A stretch of 14,913 nt of DNA from Bdellovibrionales bacterium (GCA_020434605.1 JAGRAL010000044.1:1-14913), one strand, 5' to 3'. Positions 1 through 7,171 are shown, numbered from the stretch's first letter. The notes: generated from the letters alone by a model not told the origin. Numbers and translations: made by a program.

Positions 1-1
1 A

Positions 2-601
2 GAAGAGATGATTCAAACTCTATCTAAGATTTTTTCTTTAAATACCTCTATTTATAAATATGATGATTACAAAATCGAGGTACAGCCAGATGCAGGGGCG
101 ACTCATAGGTTAGATTTTAATAAAGTCGTTTTACAAAAATTTGATTTTGAAGCAGTAAGAATCATTGCTCTTTCTATCGGGCAAAGTGTTGCCTTAGATT
201 ACTATCAATCAATTACTGTAGATCTACTAGCTGAAACCAAAGATATCTCTGAAGAACTACGTACGAAAGGTCGCTCTACAAGAAATATCAAAAACTTGGT
301 TAGGTATATGGGTGCTTGCATGTCTACAAAACAAAGTTTGACGGATGACTTATATATCTATGATGAGCCAGATGAGTCTTGGGATAATCAAAATGTCTCA
401 AAGTTATTCGAAGAAGCCAAAAGACACCTAGAAATTCAGTCTAGATTTAAGGGTATTTATTATGACTTAGATCTAATCCAGCAGTCTTCTGAAATGGTAG
501 CTGATTTGATTCATATCCGTAAGCAGAACGTTTTAGAGCTTACCATTGTGGGTCTGATTGCCTTTGAAGTGGCCTGGTTGATTATAGATAAGTTTCTATA
601 G
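2..601 (+). CDS. DUF155 / RMD1-YagE family protein, C-terminal part (5' end outside window)
   Basis: The reading frame is still open at the window edge (two Glu codons precede the ATG at 8), and family members have an N-terminal segment before the part seen here, so I treat this as 5'-truncated by the window. The visible 197+ residues fit the DUF155/RMD1 domain: an 'ALSIGQSVALDYY' helix (about residues 54-66 from the ATG), a long charged helical middle with 'HLEIQSRFKGIYYDLDLI', and a C-terminal hydrophobic helix (about 176-196) that should anchor it in the membrane. In yeast, RMD1 relatives are tied to meiosis and mitochondrial translation; the bacterial function is not known. Its stop codon overlaps a possible OxyR-like palindrome lying before the next gene. 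Family call fairly sure; role unknown. Confidence 0.75.
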   Translation, partial: EEMIQTLSKIFSLNTSIYKYDDYKIEVQPDAGATHRLDFNKVVLQKFDFEAVRIIALSIGQSVALDYYQSITVDLLAETKDISEELRTKGRSTRNIKNLVRYMGACMSTKQSLTDDLYIYDEPDESWDNQNVSKLFEEAKRHLEIQSRFKGIYYDLDLIQQSSEMVADLIHIRKQNVLELTIVGLIAFEVAWLIIDKFL

Positions 602-612
602 ATATATCCTAT
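598..612. promoter_or_regulatory. OxyR-like palindrome ATAG-N7-CTAT before the peroxiredoxin gene
   Basis: ATAG at 598-601 and CTAT at 609-612 are separated by exactly 7 bases, the spacing of one half of the OxyR consensus (ATAG-N7-CTAT, N7, ATAG-N7-CTAT). The second half is not present at the expected place (620-623 reads taat). It lies 86 bp upstream of the Prx-Grx start and overlaps the stop codon of the preceding gene. The region is AT-rich, so chance is possible. Confidence 0.3.
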
Positions 613-698
613 CAATATATAATAACAATCGATTTTACTTATTTATCCTTGAACGGCAAACTGTATTCAATAATGAACATCCTTAAGGAGGAATATAT

Positions 699-1430
699 AT
701 GTCACTTAAAAATTTAGAAGGTAAACAGGTTCCTGATGTCACTTTTAGAACAAGACAAAATAATGAGTGGGTGAATGTAACTAGCAATGAATTATTTAAA
801 GGTAAAAAAGTAGCTTTATTTGCATTACCCGGAGCATACACTCCAACTTGCTCTAGTTCGCATTTACCTAGGTACAACGAATTAGTTCCAGCATTTAAAA
901 AACTAGGAGTAGATGCAGTATATTGCCTTTCAGTGAATGATACTTTTGTGATGAATGAATGGCAAAAAGATCAAAACGCATTTAACTTAAAAATGCTACC
1001 AGATGGTAATGGCGAATTTTCAGAAAAGATGGGGTTACTTGTAGATAAGGATAACCTTGGGTTTGGTAAAAGAAGCTGGCGTTATTCAATGTTAGTGAAT
1101 GATGGAAAAATTGAAAAAATGTTTATCGAACCAGAAAAAGACGGTGACCCGTTTGAAGTTTCTGATGCTGACACAATGATTAAATATTTAGATCCTAAAA
1201 ATAAACTACCAGATACGGTAACTATCTTTACAAAGCCTGGTTGTCCTTATTGCAAAAAAGCAAAAGAAGCACTTGCTGACAAAGGTTACCCATTTCATGA
1301 GGTTGAAATCGGTGGACATGTGACAATGACTCACTTACGCGGTATTACTGGACGCACTTCAGTTCCACAAGTGTTTATTGGTGGAAAACATATAGGTGGT
1401 TCAGACGAACTAAGTCAGTATCTAAAGTAA
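699..1430 (+). CDS. Peroxiredoxin-glutaredoxin fusion (hybrid Prx5)
   Basis: This is a cytoplasmic peroxidase of 243 residues, the usual length of Haemophilus-type hybrid Prx5 proteins. It reduces H2O2 and alkyl hydroperoxides, with the fused glutaredoxin passing electrons from glutathione or a related thiol. The N-terminal peroxiredoxin domain (about 1-165) has the peroxidatic Cys51 in PGAYTPTCS. The C-terminal glutaredoxin domain (about 172-243) has the CPYC active site at 182-185, the cis-proline motif TSVPQVF and GGSDEL for glutathione binding. A strong Shine-Dalgarno site (aaggagga, 685-692) sets the ATG start. The next gene, a flavin disulfide reductase, follows after 18 bp and probably belongs to the same operon, as in the garA/garB pair of purple sulfur bacteria. 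No resolving Cys is needed because the Grx domain does that job. Identification is very secure; the natural thiol is not shown. Confidence 0.95.
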   Translation: MSLKNLEGKQVPDVTFRTRQNNEWVNVTSNELFKGKKVALFALPGAYTPTCSSSHLPRYNELVPAFKKLGVDAVYCLSVNDTFVMNEWQKDQNAFNLKMLPDGNGEFSEKMGLLVDKDNLGFGKRSWRYSMLVNDGKIEKMFIEPEKDGDPFEVSDADTMIKYLDPKNKLPDTVTIFTKPGCPYCKKAKEALADKGYPFHEVEIGGHVTMTHLRGITGRTSVPQVFIGGKHIGGSDELSQYLK

Positions 1431-1448
1431 AAGCATAGGAGAATTCTG

Positions 1449-2861
1449 ATGAAATCATTTGATGTTGTAATTATTGGTGCTGGTACGGCGGGCTTAGCGG
1501 CCCGTCGCGAGGTAGCCAAAAAGACGGATAATTATATTGTAGTAGATCCAGGTCCATTGGGTACAACGTGTGCGCGAGTTGGCTGTATGCCATCAAAAGT
1601 TTTATTACAGGCAGCAAATGATTTTCACAGACGACACAAGTTTGAAGAGCTAGGTATTAGTGGTGCAGAAGCGCTGACCATTGATACAAAAAAAGTAATG
1701 AGGCATGTTCGCAAGCTTCGCGATAGATTTGTTCGAGCCGTTAATAATGATATGTCTTCGTGGGTGGATACACACTTGGTAAGAAAGCGCGCAAGATTTA
1801 TCTCTGCCACCGAAATTGATTTAGAAGGTGAAGTTGTAACAGCTAAAAAGGTAATAATTGCGGCTGGCTCACGCCCTGTAGTTCCACAATCATGGATGCA
1901 ATATAAAGATTATTTTTTAGATACAGATCAATTTTTTGAGCTTGAAGACTTACCCAAAAAAGTCGCGGTGATTGGCTTAGGTGTAATCGGCTTAGAGTTA
2001 GGACAGGCGCTAAATCGTTTGGGTGTAGAAGTAATTGCAATTGGAAATACACCAGCCCTTGGAGGTTTGTCTGATCCAAAGATTCAAGAATATGCTTTAA
2101 AAGTATTTTCAGAAGAAATGCAAATCTCACTAGATGGGGCCGAGATTGAAGGTGCTACTTGTGACGGTGTAGTAATAAAAAGTGGAGATAAAAAATTTGT
2201 TGTTGATAAAGTATTGCTGGCTATGGGCAGAAGGCCTAATCTAGATAGTCTTGGCTTAGAAAAACTAAACCTTGATTGGACGGATAGAAAAATACCAGTT
2301 TATGATGATACAACTTTTAGTATTAAAGGGACAAACTTATACATTGCTGGTGATGTCAATGCAGATAGGCCTCTATTACATGAGGCTGCGGACCAGGGTA
2401 GAGTGGCTGGCTACAATGCAGTCAGAGAAGAAAGCCATTGTTTTACTAGAAGAACACCGCTAGCTATCGCATTTTCGTATCCTAATATAGCAAGTGTAGG
2501 AAAAAACTTTGCGAGCCTTAAAAATAGAGATTTAGCAATCGGTGAAGTGAGTTACGAGGGACAAGGTCGTGCCATTGTAATGCTTCAAGAGAAGGGTTTG
2601 GTACGTATTTATGCTGACAGACAAAGTGGAAAACTTTTGGGAGCAGAAATTTTTGCGCCAAGCGGAGAACACTTAGCCCATCTTTTATCATGGGCGATCA
2701 CTCTAGAGCTAACTGCACCTGAAGCCTTAAGCTTACCTTTTTATCATCCTGTTTTAGAGGAAGGTCTACGAACGGCACTGAGGCAGTTAGTAAGTCAGCT
2801 AGACACAAAGCCAGAGATGGAACTCTTTAGATGCGCTGATTTCCCCTTCGACAGAGCTTAA
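1449..2861 (+). CDS. Class I pyridine nucleotide-disulfide oxidoreductase (dihydrolipoyl dehydrogenase-like)
   Basis: A 470-residue FAD- and NAD(P)H-dependent disulfide reductase. The FAD-binding GAGTAG motif is at 10-15, and the redox disulfide is Cys41/Cys46 in GTTCARVGCMPSK. The second dinucleotide-binding motif is GLGVIGLELG, and AGDVNA marks the second FAD contact. The C-terminal dimer domain carries HPVLEE, with catalytic His433 and Glu438. The motif 'TTCARVGCMPSK' belongs to a group usually annotated dihydrolipoyl dehydrogenase, but differs from classic Lpd (GTCLNVGCIPSK) and from glutathione reductase (GTCVNVGCVPKK). The residue that usually sets coenzyme choice at the end of the second beta strand (Glu for NADH, Arg for NADPH) is Gly here (VIAIGN), so the coenzyme cannot be read. 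No lipoyl-dependent complex is nearby; the Prx-Grx gene 18 bp upstream suggests it may recycle the thiol used by that peroxidase. The start has aggaga at 1438-1443. The fold is certain, the substrate open. Confidence 0.88.
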   Translation: MKSFDVVIIGAGTAGLAARREVAKKTDNYIVVDPGPLGTTCARVGCMPSKVLLQAANDFHRRHKFEELGISGAEALTIDTKKVMRHVRKLRDRFVRAVNNDMSSWVDTHLVRKRARFISATEIDLEGEVVTAKKVIIAAGSRPVVPQSWMQYKDYFLDTDQFFELEDLPKKVAVIGLGVIGLELGQALNRLGVEVIAIGNTPALGGLSDPKIQEYALKVFSEEMQISLDGAEIEGATCDGVVIKSGDKKFVVDKVLLAMGRRPNLDSLGLEKLNLDWTDRKIPVYDDTTFSIKGTNLYIAGDVNADRPLLHEAADQGRVAGYNAVREESHCFTRRTPLAIAFSYPNIASVGKNFASLKNRDLAIGEVSYEGQGRAIVMLQEKGLVRIYADRQSGKLLGAEIFAPSGEHLAHLLSWAITLELTAPEALSLPFYHPVLEEGLRTALRQLVSQLDTKPEMELFRCADFPFDRA

Positions 2862-2882
2862 AACTAGTGTTACTTTATAGGT

Positions 2883-3578
2883 ATGTTTAATTCAGATAAA
2901 ACAAAACGTTTTGGTGATATCGAAGTTGCCTACCAACTGGATCCTAGAAGTGATAAATATATTATTTTATTTCATGGTTTTGGAGCTGATTGCTGGGACT
3001 TATTTAATCTAAAAGAATATGCAAAGTGGTCAAAAAGCTATAATTGGTATCATCCAAATGGCATTCGACCTGCGAATGGTGTTCCTAGCGGAAGAGCTTG
3101 GTATCCAATTGATATTATGGCCTTAGAAAGAGCTATGCGGGCAGGTGAACACAGAGATTTTAGTAATGATCGTCCACAAGACGCAGATAAAACTTTAGCT
3201 CATGTGATTAAGATGTTTAAAGAGATGAATATACCACCTGAGAAAACAATTATTGGTGGTTTTAGCCAAGGGGCAATGCTAGCACTTGAGCTGGCTTTAA
3301 ATACCGATTTACCATTTGCTGGAATCTTACTCTTATCAGGCGCACTTATTGATAGTCCTAAAATCATAGAAAAGGCTAAAAAAAGAAAAGGCTTTCGCTT
3401 TTATCAAAGTCATGGAGTAAATGACATCATACTCTCTCATAACTCAGCTGAAATGCTGTCAAAGAAGCTTTTAGAAGCGGGATGGGATGGATATTTTCAG
3501 TCGTTTGAAGGAGGTCATGAAATTCCTCCGCACGTAATCAATGATATGAAAGATTTTATACAAGGCACACTAAGGTAA
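2883..3578 (+). CDS. Alpha/beta-hydrolase, phospholipase/carboxylesterase (YpfH-like) family
   Basis: A 231-residue serine esterase of the carboxylesterase 2 / acyl-protein thioesterase fold, likely cytoplasmic since no signal peptide is seen. The oxyanion-hole region is LFHGFGAD (29-36). The nucleophile is Ser128 in the elbow GFSQG (126-130), followed by Asp181 in HGVND and His212 in GGHEIP, giving a full catalytic triad. Length and motif order match YpfH and relatives. It starts 21 bp after the reductase gene and is probably the last gene of that operon. The ATG has only a poor ribosome-binding site (taggt directly before it), but no other start would keep the fold. The stop codon lies inside a strong hairpin. 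The natural ester is unknown. Confidence 0.87.
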   Translation: MFNSDKTKRFGDIEVAYQLDPRSDKYIILFHGFGADCWDLFNLKEYAKWSKSYNWYHPNGIRPANGVPSGRAWYPIDIMALERAMRAGEHRDFSNDRPQDADKTLAHVIKMFKEMNIPPEKTIIGGFSQGAMLALELALNTDLPFAGILLLSGALIDSPKIIEKAKKRKGFRFYQSHGVNDIILSHNSAEMLSKKLLEAGWDGYFQSFEGGHEIPPHVINDMKDFIQGTLR

Positions 3579-3602
3579 AGAGAGGTTTCTCTTTACCTTA
3601 GT
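3569..3602. terminator. Perfect 15-bp hairpin between convergent genes, probable bidirectional terminator
   Basis: Bases 3569-3583 pair perfectly with 3588-3602 around a GGTT loop. The left arm contains the stop codon of the esterase gene (TAA, 3576-3578), and the structure ends 7 bases before the last codon of the ferritin-like gene on the other strand. There is no T-run after either arm, so it is not a textbook intrinsic terminator. Its position between two tail-to-tail genes still makes termination or 3'-end protection the likely job. Confidence 0.65.
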
Positions 3603-3609
3603 CATAAGA

Positions 3610-4044
3610 TCACTTAGGTGCGCGAAGCATTTTTTTAACTTCAGCAATATGCATTTCTTCTTCTTGAATCATTTCTCTAGCATACTCTTCTAAATACACA
3701 GATTTTCCTTCAACCAGCTTTAAAAGGGTTTTGTAAGTCTCAAGTCCTTCAAGCTCGTGCTCTAAACTCTCGTTTAAAATATCATTGATGGAATGTTTGT
3801 GCGTTTCTAAAAGCTTTCCAATCTTTAAAGATGGGTGACCTTCTAGTGTTGTTATGTGTTCGCCCGCTTGATCGGCGTGCATAAGGCTTTCTTTGGCCTG
3901 GCTACGTAACCAAGAGCAAATAGGAATTCGATTGTGTCCAAACACCATCAAAGCATAATGGCTATACCTAACAACCCCTGAAAATTCCACTTCCATAATG
4001 TGGTTCAAACAGTCAATGACCTTCTCTTTATCAATAGATGACAT
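3610..4044 (-). CDS. Ferritin-like di-iron protein (bacterioferritin-like)
   Basis: A 144-residue all-helical protein of the ferritin/bacterioferritin superfamily, probably cytoplasmic, oxidising ferrous iron at a di-iron site and perhaps storing it. Candidate ligands follow the family order: Glu20 with Tyr27 in helix 1 (MEVEFSGVVRYSHY), Glu52 and His56 in helix 2 (KESLMHAD), Glu95/Glu97 in helix 3 (ESLEHELEG), and Glu128-130 with His132 in helix 4 (QEEEMHIAEV). The helix 2 pair is spaced E-x3-H, one residue longer than ExxH of Escherichia coli Bfr. Whether it binds haem or forms a 24-mer shell cannot be read. It is the last gene of feoA-feoB-ferritin, 13 bp after feoB, with its own site aaaggag. 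The context supports handling of newly imported iron. Confidence 0.82.
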   Translation of the reverse strand: MSSIDKEKVIDCLNHIMEVEFSGVVRYSHYALMVFGHNRIPICSWLRSQAKESLMHADQAGEHITTLEGHPSLKIGKLLETHKHSINDILNESLEHELEGLETYKTLLKLVEGKSVYLEEYAREMIQEEEMHIAEVKKMLRAPK

Positions 4045-4057
4045 AAATACTCCTTTA

Positions 4058-5932
4058 TTAAATTAATACTGATAAAATCTGATATGTAGCTACCGCCATA
4101 ATATACGCAATTACGTTTAAGGTAACTAATTGTATAACAGCAAACTTGGTAGAGTTCATTTCTTTTTTAGCAATGGCAAAAGTGGCTATACATTGTAGAG
4201 CAAAAATAAAAAAGACCATCAAAGAAACCACTAGAGGCAATGTAAATAGAGGACTACCATCTGCGTGTGTGGCGCCTTTCATGCGCTCAAGTAATGTTTG
4301 CGTTTGAGCATCCTCATCTTCGTCAGTCACTTTAAATAAAACAGCTAGAGTACCCACAAAAACCTCTCTGGCAGCAAATGTGGTGACCATTGCAGCACCT
4401 ATTCTCCAGTCCCCACCCATAGGTGCAAAGACAGGTTCAATCACATGACCGATGCTAGCTGCATAGCTTGTGTCGAAGCGTTTGATAGGGTCTTCTTCTT
4501 TGTAATTTGGAAATGTAGAGGCTAACCAAATAATAAGTGCCAGTACAAAAATAACGGGACCAGCTTTGGTTAAGTACGACATCATTCTTTTGTAAGCATT
4601 AAAAGTGATGTTTCTCCACATTGGTACTCGATACAGAGGAAGTTCTAAAATAAATTTAGTAGGAGATGTATCCTTGATGAAAAAATTTAGTATCGAACTA
4701 AATATAAGACCAATAGATAGAGATAAGAAATAAACGAGTGCCATCACTACGCCACCCAAGAGTGGGTTGTCATGAAATAAAAATGCAATAAAAAGAGCGT
4801 AGACGGGAAGTCTGGCTGAGCAAGTCATTATCGGAAGAATGAACATGGTGATCCATCGTTCTTTTTTATTTTCAATGGTTCGAGTTGCCATCATAGCAGG
4901 TACTGCGCAGGCAAACCCAGATAACAGTGGGACAAATGCTTTACCATTCATACCAATTTTAGAAAAGAAGCGATCTACTAAGCTAGCCGCTCTTGCCAGA
5001 TATCCAGAGTCTTCAAGTACTCCAATTAAGAAAAATAAAATAAAAATTTGTGGTGCAAAGACAGCAAAAGCACCAATACTTGCAATCACTCCATTTGCTA
5101 AGAAATCACCAATCAGTGAGTCGGGTAGCATGGTTAACGTATATTCACCAAGTGAACCAAACAAGCCATCTACAAAATCCATAAAAGGTGCTGCAAACCA
5201 AAAGATAGAGGCGAACACGAAAAACATAAAACCAATAAATAACGAGATACCTAAGAATGAATGCAGAAATATTTTATCTAGTTTAAATGTCCAATCTAAT
5301 AAGTTCTTACTGTCGTGCCCTTGTGGATAGACTGTGATTTTTGTCATTAAGTCGGTAATATTATCTTGAATGCTTTGCTGTTTCTCTGCGTTCCAGCGTG
5401 GCAAATTAGCAAGTGATGGAGTGTTTGAGCCTAGCTCTAAATCAATGGCAGCGGCTAAGTCTTTAACTCCTGCGCCAAGCCTTCCCTCAATGGGAATAAT
5501 TTTTACCGATAACTCTTGCTCAAGTAAGGCGATGTTAATTTGCTTTTTTGATTTTTTTAATAAGTCAGTCATCATCATTGCAATAATGATATCGTACCCT
5601 GCTTCTTGTAGTTGTTTATAAATGTAAAGGTGACGCTGCAATTGTGTAGCATCGATAACTAAGATTACCTTTTTATAATTATTCGCTTTTAATATGTCGA
5701 CCGTAACTTCTTCATCACTCGTTTTAGGAAACAAGCTATAAATCCCTGGTGTATCAATGATTTCAACCGGTTTTTTGTAAATTTCAAGCAGAGAGCCTCT
5801 GCTGTACTCAACGGTTGAGCCAGGGTAGTTAACAGTTCTTTGCTTTGCGCCTGTTAGCCAGTTGAATAGTGTAGATTTTCCGGAGTTTGGAGCTCCGATA
5901 AGAGGTATTACAGTTCTAGAATTTGTATCCAT
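4058..5932 (-). CDS. feoB: Ferrous iron transporter FeoB with unusual G4/G5 motifs
   Basis: An inner-membrane Fe(II) importer, 624 residues, shorter than E. coli FeoB (773) but complete. The N-terminal G domain has G1 GAPNSGKST (13-21), the G2 region with Thr40 (NYPGSTVE) and G3 DTPG (60-63). The G4 position reads MMTD (120-123), where the family has NMxD, and G5 reads EGR near 149-151, where SA is expected; so two guanine-recognition motifs are altered. A short helical linker follows, then about eight membrane helices: the core motif LEDSGYLARAA (306-316), Gate 1 GFACAVPAMMATR (339-351) with Cys342, TCSARLPVY (370-378), and Gate 2 with FALQCIATFA (577-586). The start overlaps feoA by 25 bases and has a site (tgaggat) 5 bases before the ATG. 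Transport role is sure; nucleotide preference is open. Confidence 0.95.
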   Translation of the reverse strand: MDTNSRTVIPLIGAPNSGKSTLFNWLTGAKQRTVNYPGSTVEYSRGSLLEIYKKPVEIIDTPGIYSLFPKTSDEEVTVDILKANNYKKVILVIDATQLQRHLYIYKQLQEAGYDIIIAMMMTDLLKKSKKQINIALLEQELSVKIIPIEGRLGAGVKDLAAAIDLELGSNTPSLANLPRWNAEKQQSIQDNITDLMTKITVYPQGHDSKNLLDWTFKLDKIFLHSFLGISLFIGFMFFVFASIFWFAAPFMDFVDGLFGSLGEYTLTMLPDSLIGDFLANGVIASIGAFAVFAPQIFILFFLIGVLEDSGYLARAASLVDRFFSKIGMNGKAFVPLLSGFACAVPAMMATRTIENKKERWITMFILPIMTCSARLPVYALFIAFLFHDNPLLGGVVMALVYFLSLSIGLIFSSILNFFIKDTSPTKFILELPLYRVPMWRNITFNAYKRMMSYLTKAGPVIFVLALIIWLASTFPNYKEEDPIKRFDTSYAASIGHVIEPVFAPMGGDWRIGAAMVTTFAAREVFVGTLAVLFKVTDEDEDAQTQTLLERMKGATHADGSPLFTLPLVVSLMVFFIFALQCIATFAIAKKEMNSTKFAVIQLVTLNVIAYIMAVATYQILSVLI

Positions 5933-6129
5933 TGGGCATCCTCACGGCGTAGCGCAAATAAAGATTCCCCAGCTTGTAATATAACAGGCCCCCCAAATGG
6001 TAAGTGCCTTACTAGCTTCCCTCTTAATCCCCTGTAAACACCCATTTCTGTTAAACGCTCTCGGAGTTCGTCACTTTCAACTCCAAGCACCTCAAATTGG
6101 CCATCTTTTTTGATTTCACTAAGATTCAT
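5908..6129 (-). CDS. feoA: FeoA, small SH3-like partner of FeoB
   Basis: A 73-residue cytosolic protein with the FeoA/SH3-like fold that binds and supports FeoB. Family features are MNLSEIKKDG at the start, then RLTEMGVYRGLRGKLVRHLPFGGPV and the closing LFALRREDAQWIQI. I chose the ATG at 6129 because the family begins at this MNLSE segment. A GTG at 6153 would add eight residues with no ribosome-binding site before it; the ATG itself has only a weak agaaag directly upstream. It is the first gene of feoA-feoB-ferritin, and its end overlaps feoB by 25 bases, which suggests translational coupling. I see no convincing Fur box in the divergent gap upstream. Confidence 0.92.
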   Translation of the reverse strand: MNLSEIKKDGQFEVLGVESDELRERLTEMGVYRGLRGKLVRHLPFGGPVILQAGESLFALRREDAQWIQILEL

Positions 6130-6185
6130 ACTTTCTATATATGCCCAAACCACAAAATCTACTAATAGAAACGCCGATCTTTCGT

Positions 6186-6205
6186 AATTGAAAGAGAATT
6201 GAAAG
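6186..6205. repeat. Tandem AATTGAAAG pair in the feoA/yciH divergent promoter region
   Basis: AATTGAAAG occurs at 6186-6194 and again at 6197-6205, an 11-base period close to one turn of the helix. It sits in the gap between the feoA start (-) and the yciH-like start (+). A regulator bound to one face of DNA could use such a pair, but the second copy also contributes the purine-rich stretch (gaaaggtgg) upstream of the plus-strand gene. Confidence 0.3.
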
Positions 6206-6221
6206 GTGGTTAGTATGGGGC

Positions 6222-6545
6222 ATGAGCGATCGAAAATTAGTTTACAGTACAGACCCTAAAGACATGGAAAAACAATCAGCCAAAAGGCCAGTAAAGTGGG
6301 AGCCTAGCAACATATGCTTAAAACTTAGGCTGGAAACGAAATCCAGGGGTGGGAAAGCCGTAACTGTAATTTATGACCTGCCTTTTGATCACCCAAAGTG
6401 GGACGAGATTTGTAAAAAATTAAAGAACAGATGTGCCTGCGGTGGGACCTATAAAAAGGACACACTGACCATAGAGATCCAGGGAGAGCATCGGGATAAA
6501 ATCAGACCGATTCTTTTAGCTGAGGGTTTTAAGGTAAAGGGTTAG
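6222..6545 (+). CDS. yciH: SUI1/eIF1-like translation factor, YciH family
   Basis: A 107-residue cytosolic protein of the eIF1/SUI1 family, about the same length as E. coli YciH (108). YciH relatives bind the small ribosomal subunit near the P site, and E. coli YciH is reported to influence initiation fidelity or act as a stress-linked inhibitor. The SUI1 domain (about 33-107) shows LRLETKSRGGKAVTVIYDLP (36-54), the glycine-rich CACGGT (71-76) with Lys78-79, then EIQGEHRDKI and EGFKVKG at the end. The purine-rich gaaaggtgg (6201-6209) lies a rather long 12 bases before the ATG. The end overlaps the convergent lipoprotein gene by 17 bases. Family call secure. Confidence 0.92.
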   Translation: MSDRKLVYSTDPKDMEKQSAKRPVKWEPSNICLKLRLETKSRGGKAVTVIYDLPFDHPKWDEICKKLKNRCACGGTYKKDTLTIEIQGEHRDKIRPILLAEGFKVKG

Positions 6546-7077
6546 TTTCGCTAAGGGTAAAATTAGCTGCAGCAGCACTCACACAATCAGTAATACCACT
6601 GGCAACAAAGTAAAAATCCCTTGAGTTCGCCGTATCTAAAGGAGTCGCTGGTGTTAAAAACATTGCGATTCTAGATTTTCCATCAGGGCCTGTCGTAACA
6701 TTGCCGTCAATGTCTGTGCCTCCTGCAAAATTGGCCTCAACACTTCTTGTGTTGCCATCGCAAGTAGCCTTAAATAAATTTGAAAACTCAATAGCTACAC
6801 AACCAAAAACCTCATCATCTGTTGGACGTGCGGACGCTATGATAGCAGAATTGTTTTTAAAAAATTCAAAATATTTTCCTGTAGTACCAAAGCGACGATA
6901 AATTTCTAGATTGTTACAATCACTACCAGCATAGAGAGTATATACCTTTATTGAGTATGTAGTGGGCGTATTCCCATCGTTAATACCCTTAATAACAATG
7001 GTGTGCTTTACCTCAGAGCTAGAGCTCGCGCATGAGATGAGTGCTAAAAAAGAGATGATTGTCAGGAATGCTTTCAT
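6529..7077 (-). CDS. Predicted lipoprotein of unknown function
   Basis: I do not recognise the mature domain. The chosen start gives MKAFLTIISFLALISCASSSSE, a short signal peptide with one Lys, a hydrophobic core and a lipobox LISC, so Cys16 should carry lipid and the protein should sit in the inner or outer membrane facing the periplasm. The mature part (about 167 residues) looks beta-rich and polar, with four further cysteines (in SDCNN, FGCVA, ATCDG and TDCVS) that could form two disulfides, and a Gly/Asp-rich stretch near GGTDIDGN. Upstream in-frame ATGs at 7086 and 7113 would only lengthen the signal region. None of the starts has a good ribosome-binding site. The gene is alone on its strand here and its last 17 bases overlap the yciH-like gene. 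Confidence 0.7.
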   Translation of the reverse strand: MKAFLTIISFLALISCASSSSEVKHTIVIKGINDGNTPTTYSIKVYTLYAGSDCNNLEIYRRFGTTGKYFEFFKNNSAIIASARPTDDEVFGCVAIEFSNLFKATCDGNTRSVEANFAGGTDIDGNVTTGPDGKSRIAMFLTPATPLDTANSRDFYFVASGITDCVSAAAANFTLSETNPLP

Positions 7078-7171
7078 GGGTGGCATTATTAACAGTCTTA
7101 TAGCGCAGGGCAAGTTTTTTTACTTTGAGAATGGCTATTTTTACTTTAAATTGACCTAACAGGAGATTCTG

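Noticed and set aside
1449..2861. Naming the oxidoreductase glutathione reductase or Lpd (E3)
   Set aside because: The redox motif and coenzyme region match neither family exactly, and no 2-oxoacid dehydrogenase genes are nearby; the substrate is left open.
4839..5330. 163-residue open frame on the plus strand opposite feoB
   Set aside because: It lies wholly antisense to a well-conserved membrane part of feoB, has no recognisable domain and a composition that follows from the opposite strand; a shadow frame.
6130..6221. Possible Fur box before feoA
   Set aside because: Read both ways, the gap has no good match to the GATAAT/ATTATC repeat pattern; only the unrelated AATTGAAAG pair is visible.
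7125..7152. Sigma70-type promoter (TTGAGA and TAAATT) before the ferredoxin gene
   Set aside because: The -10 match is poor and the predicted transcript would start almost at the ribosome-binding site, so support is too weak.
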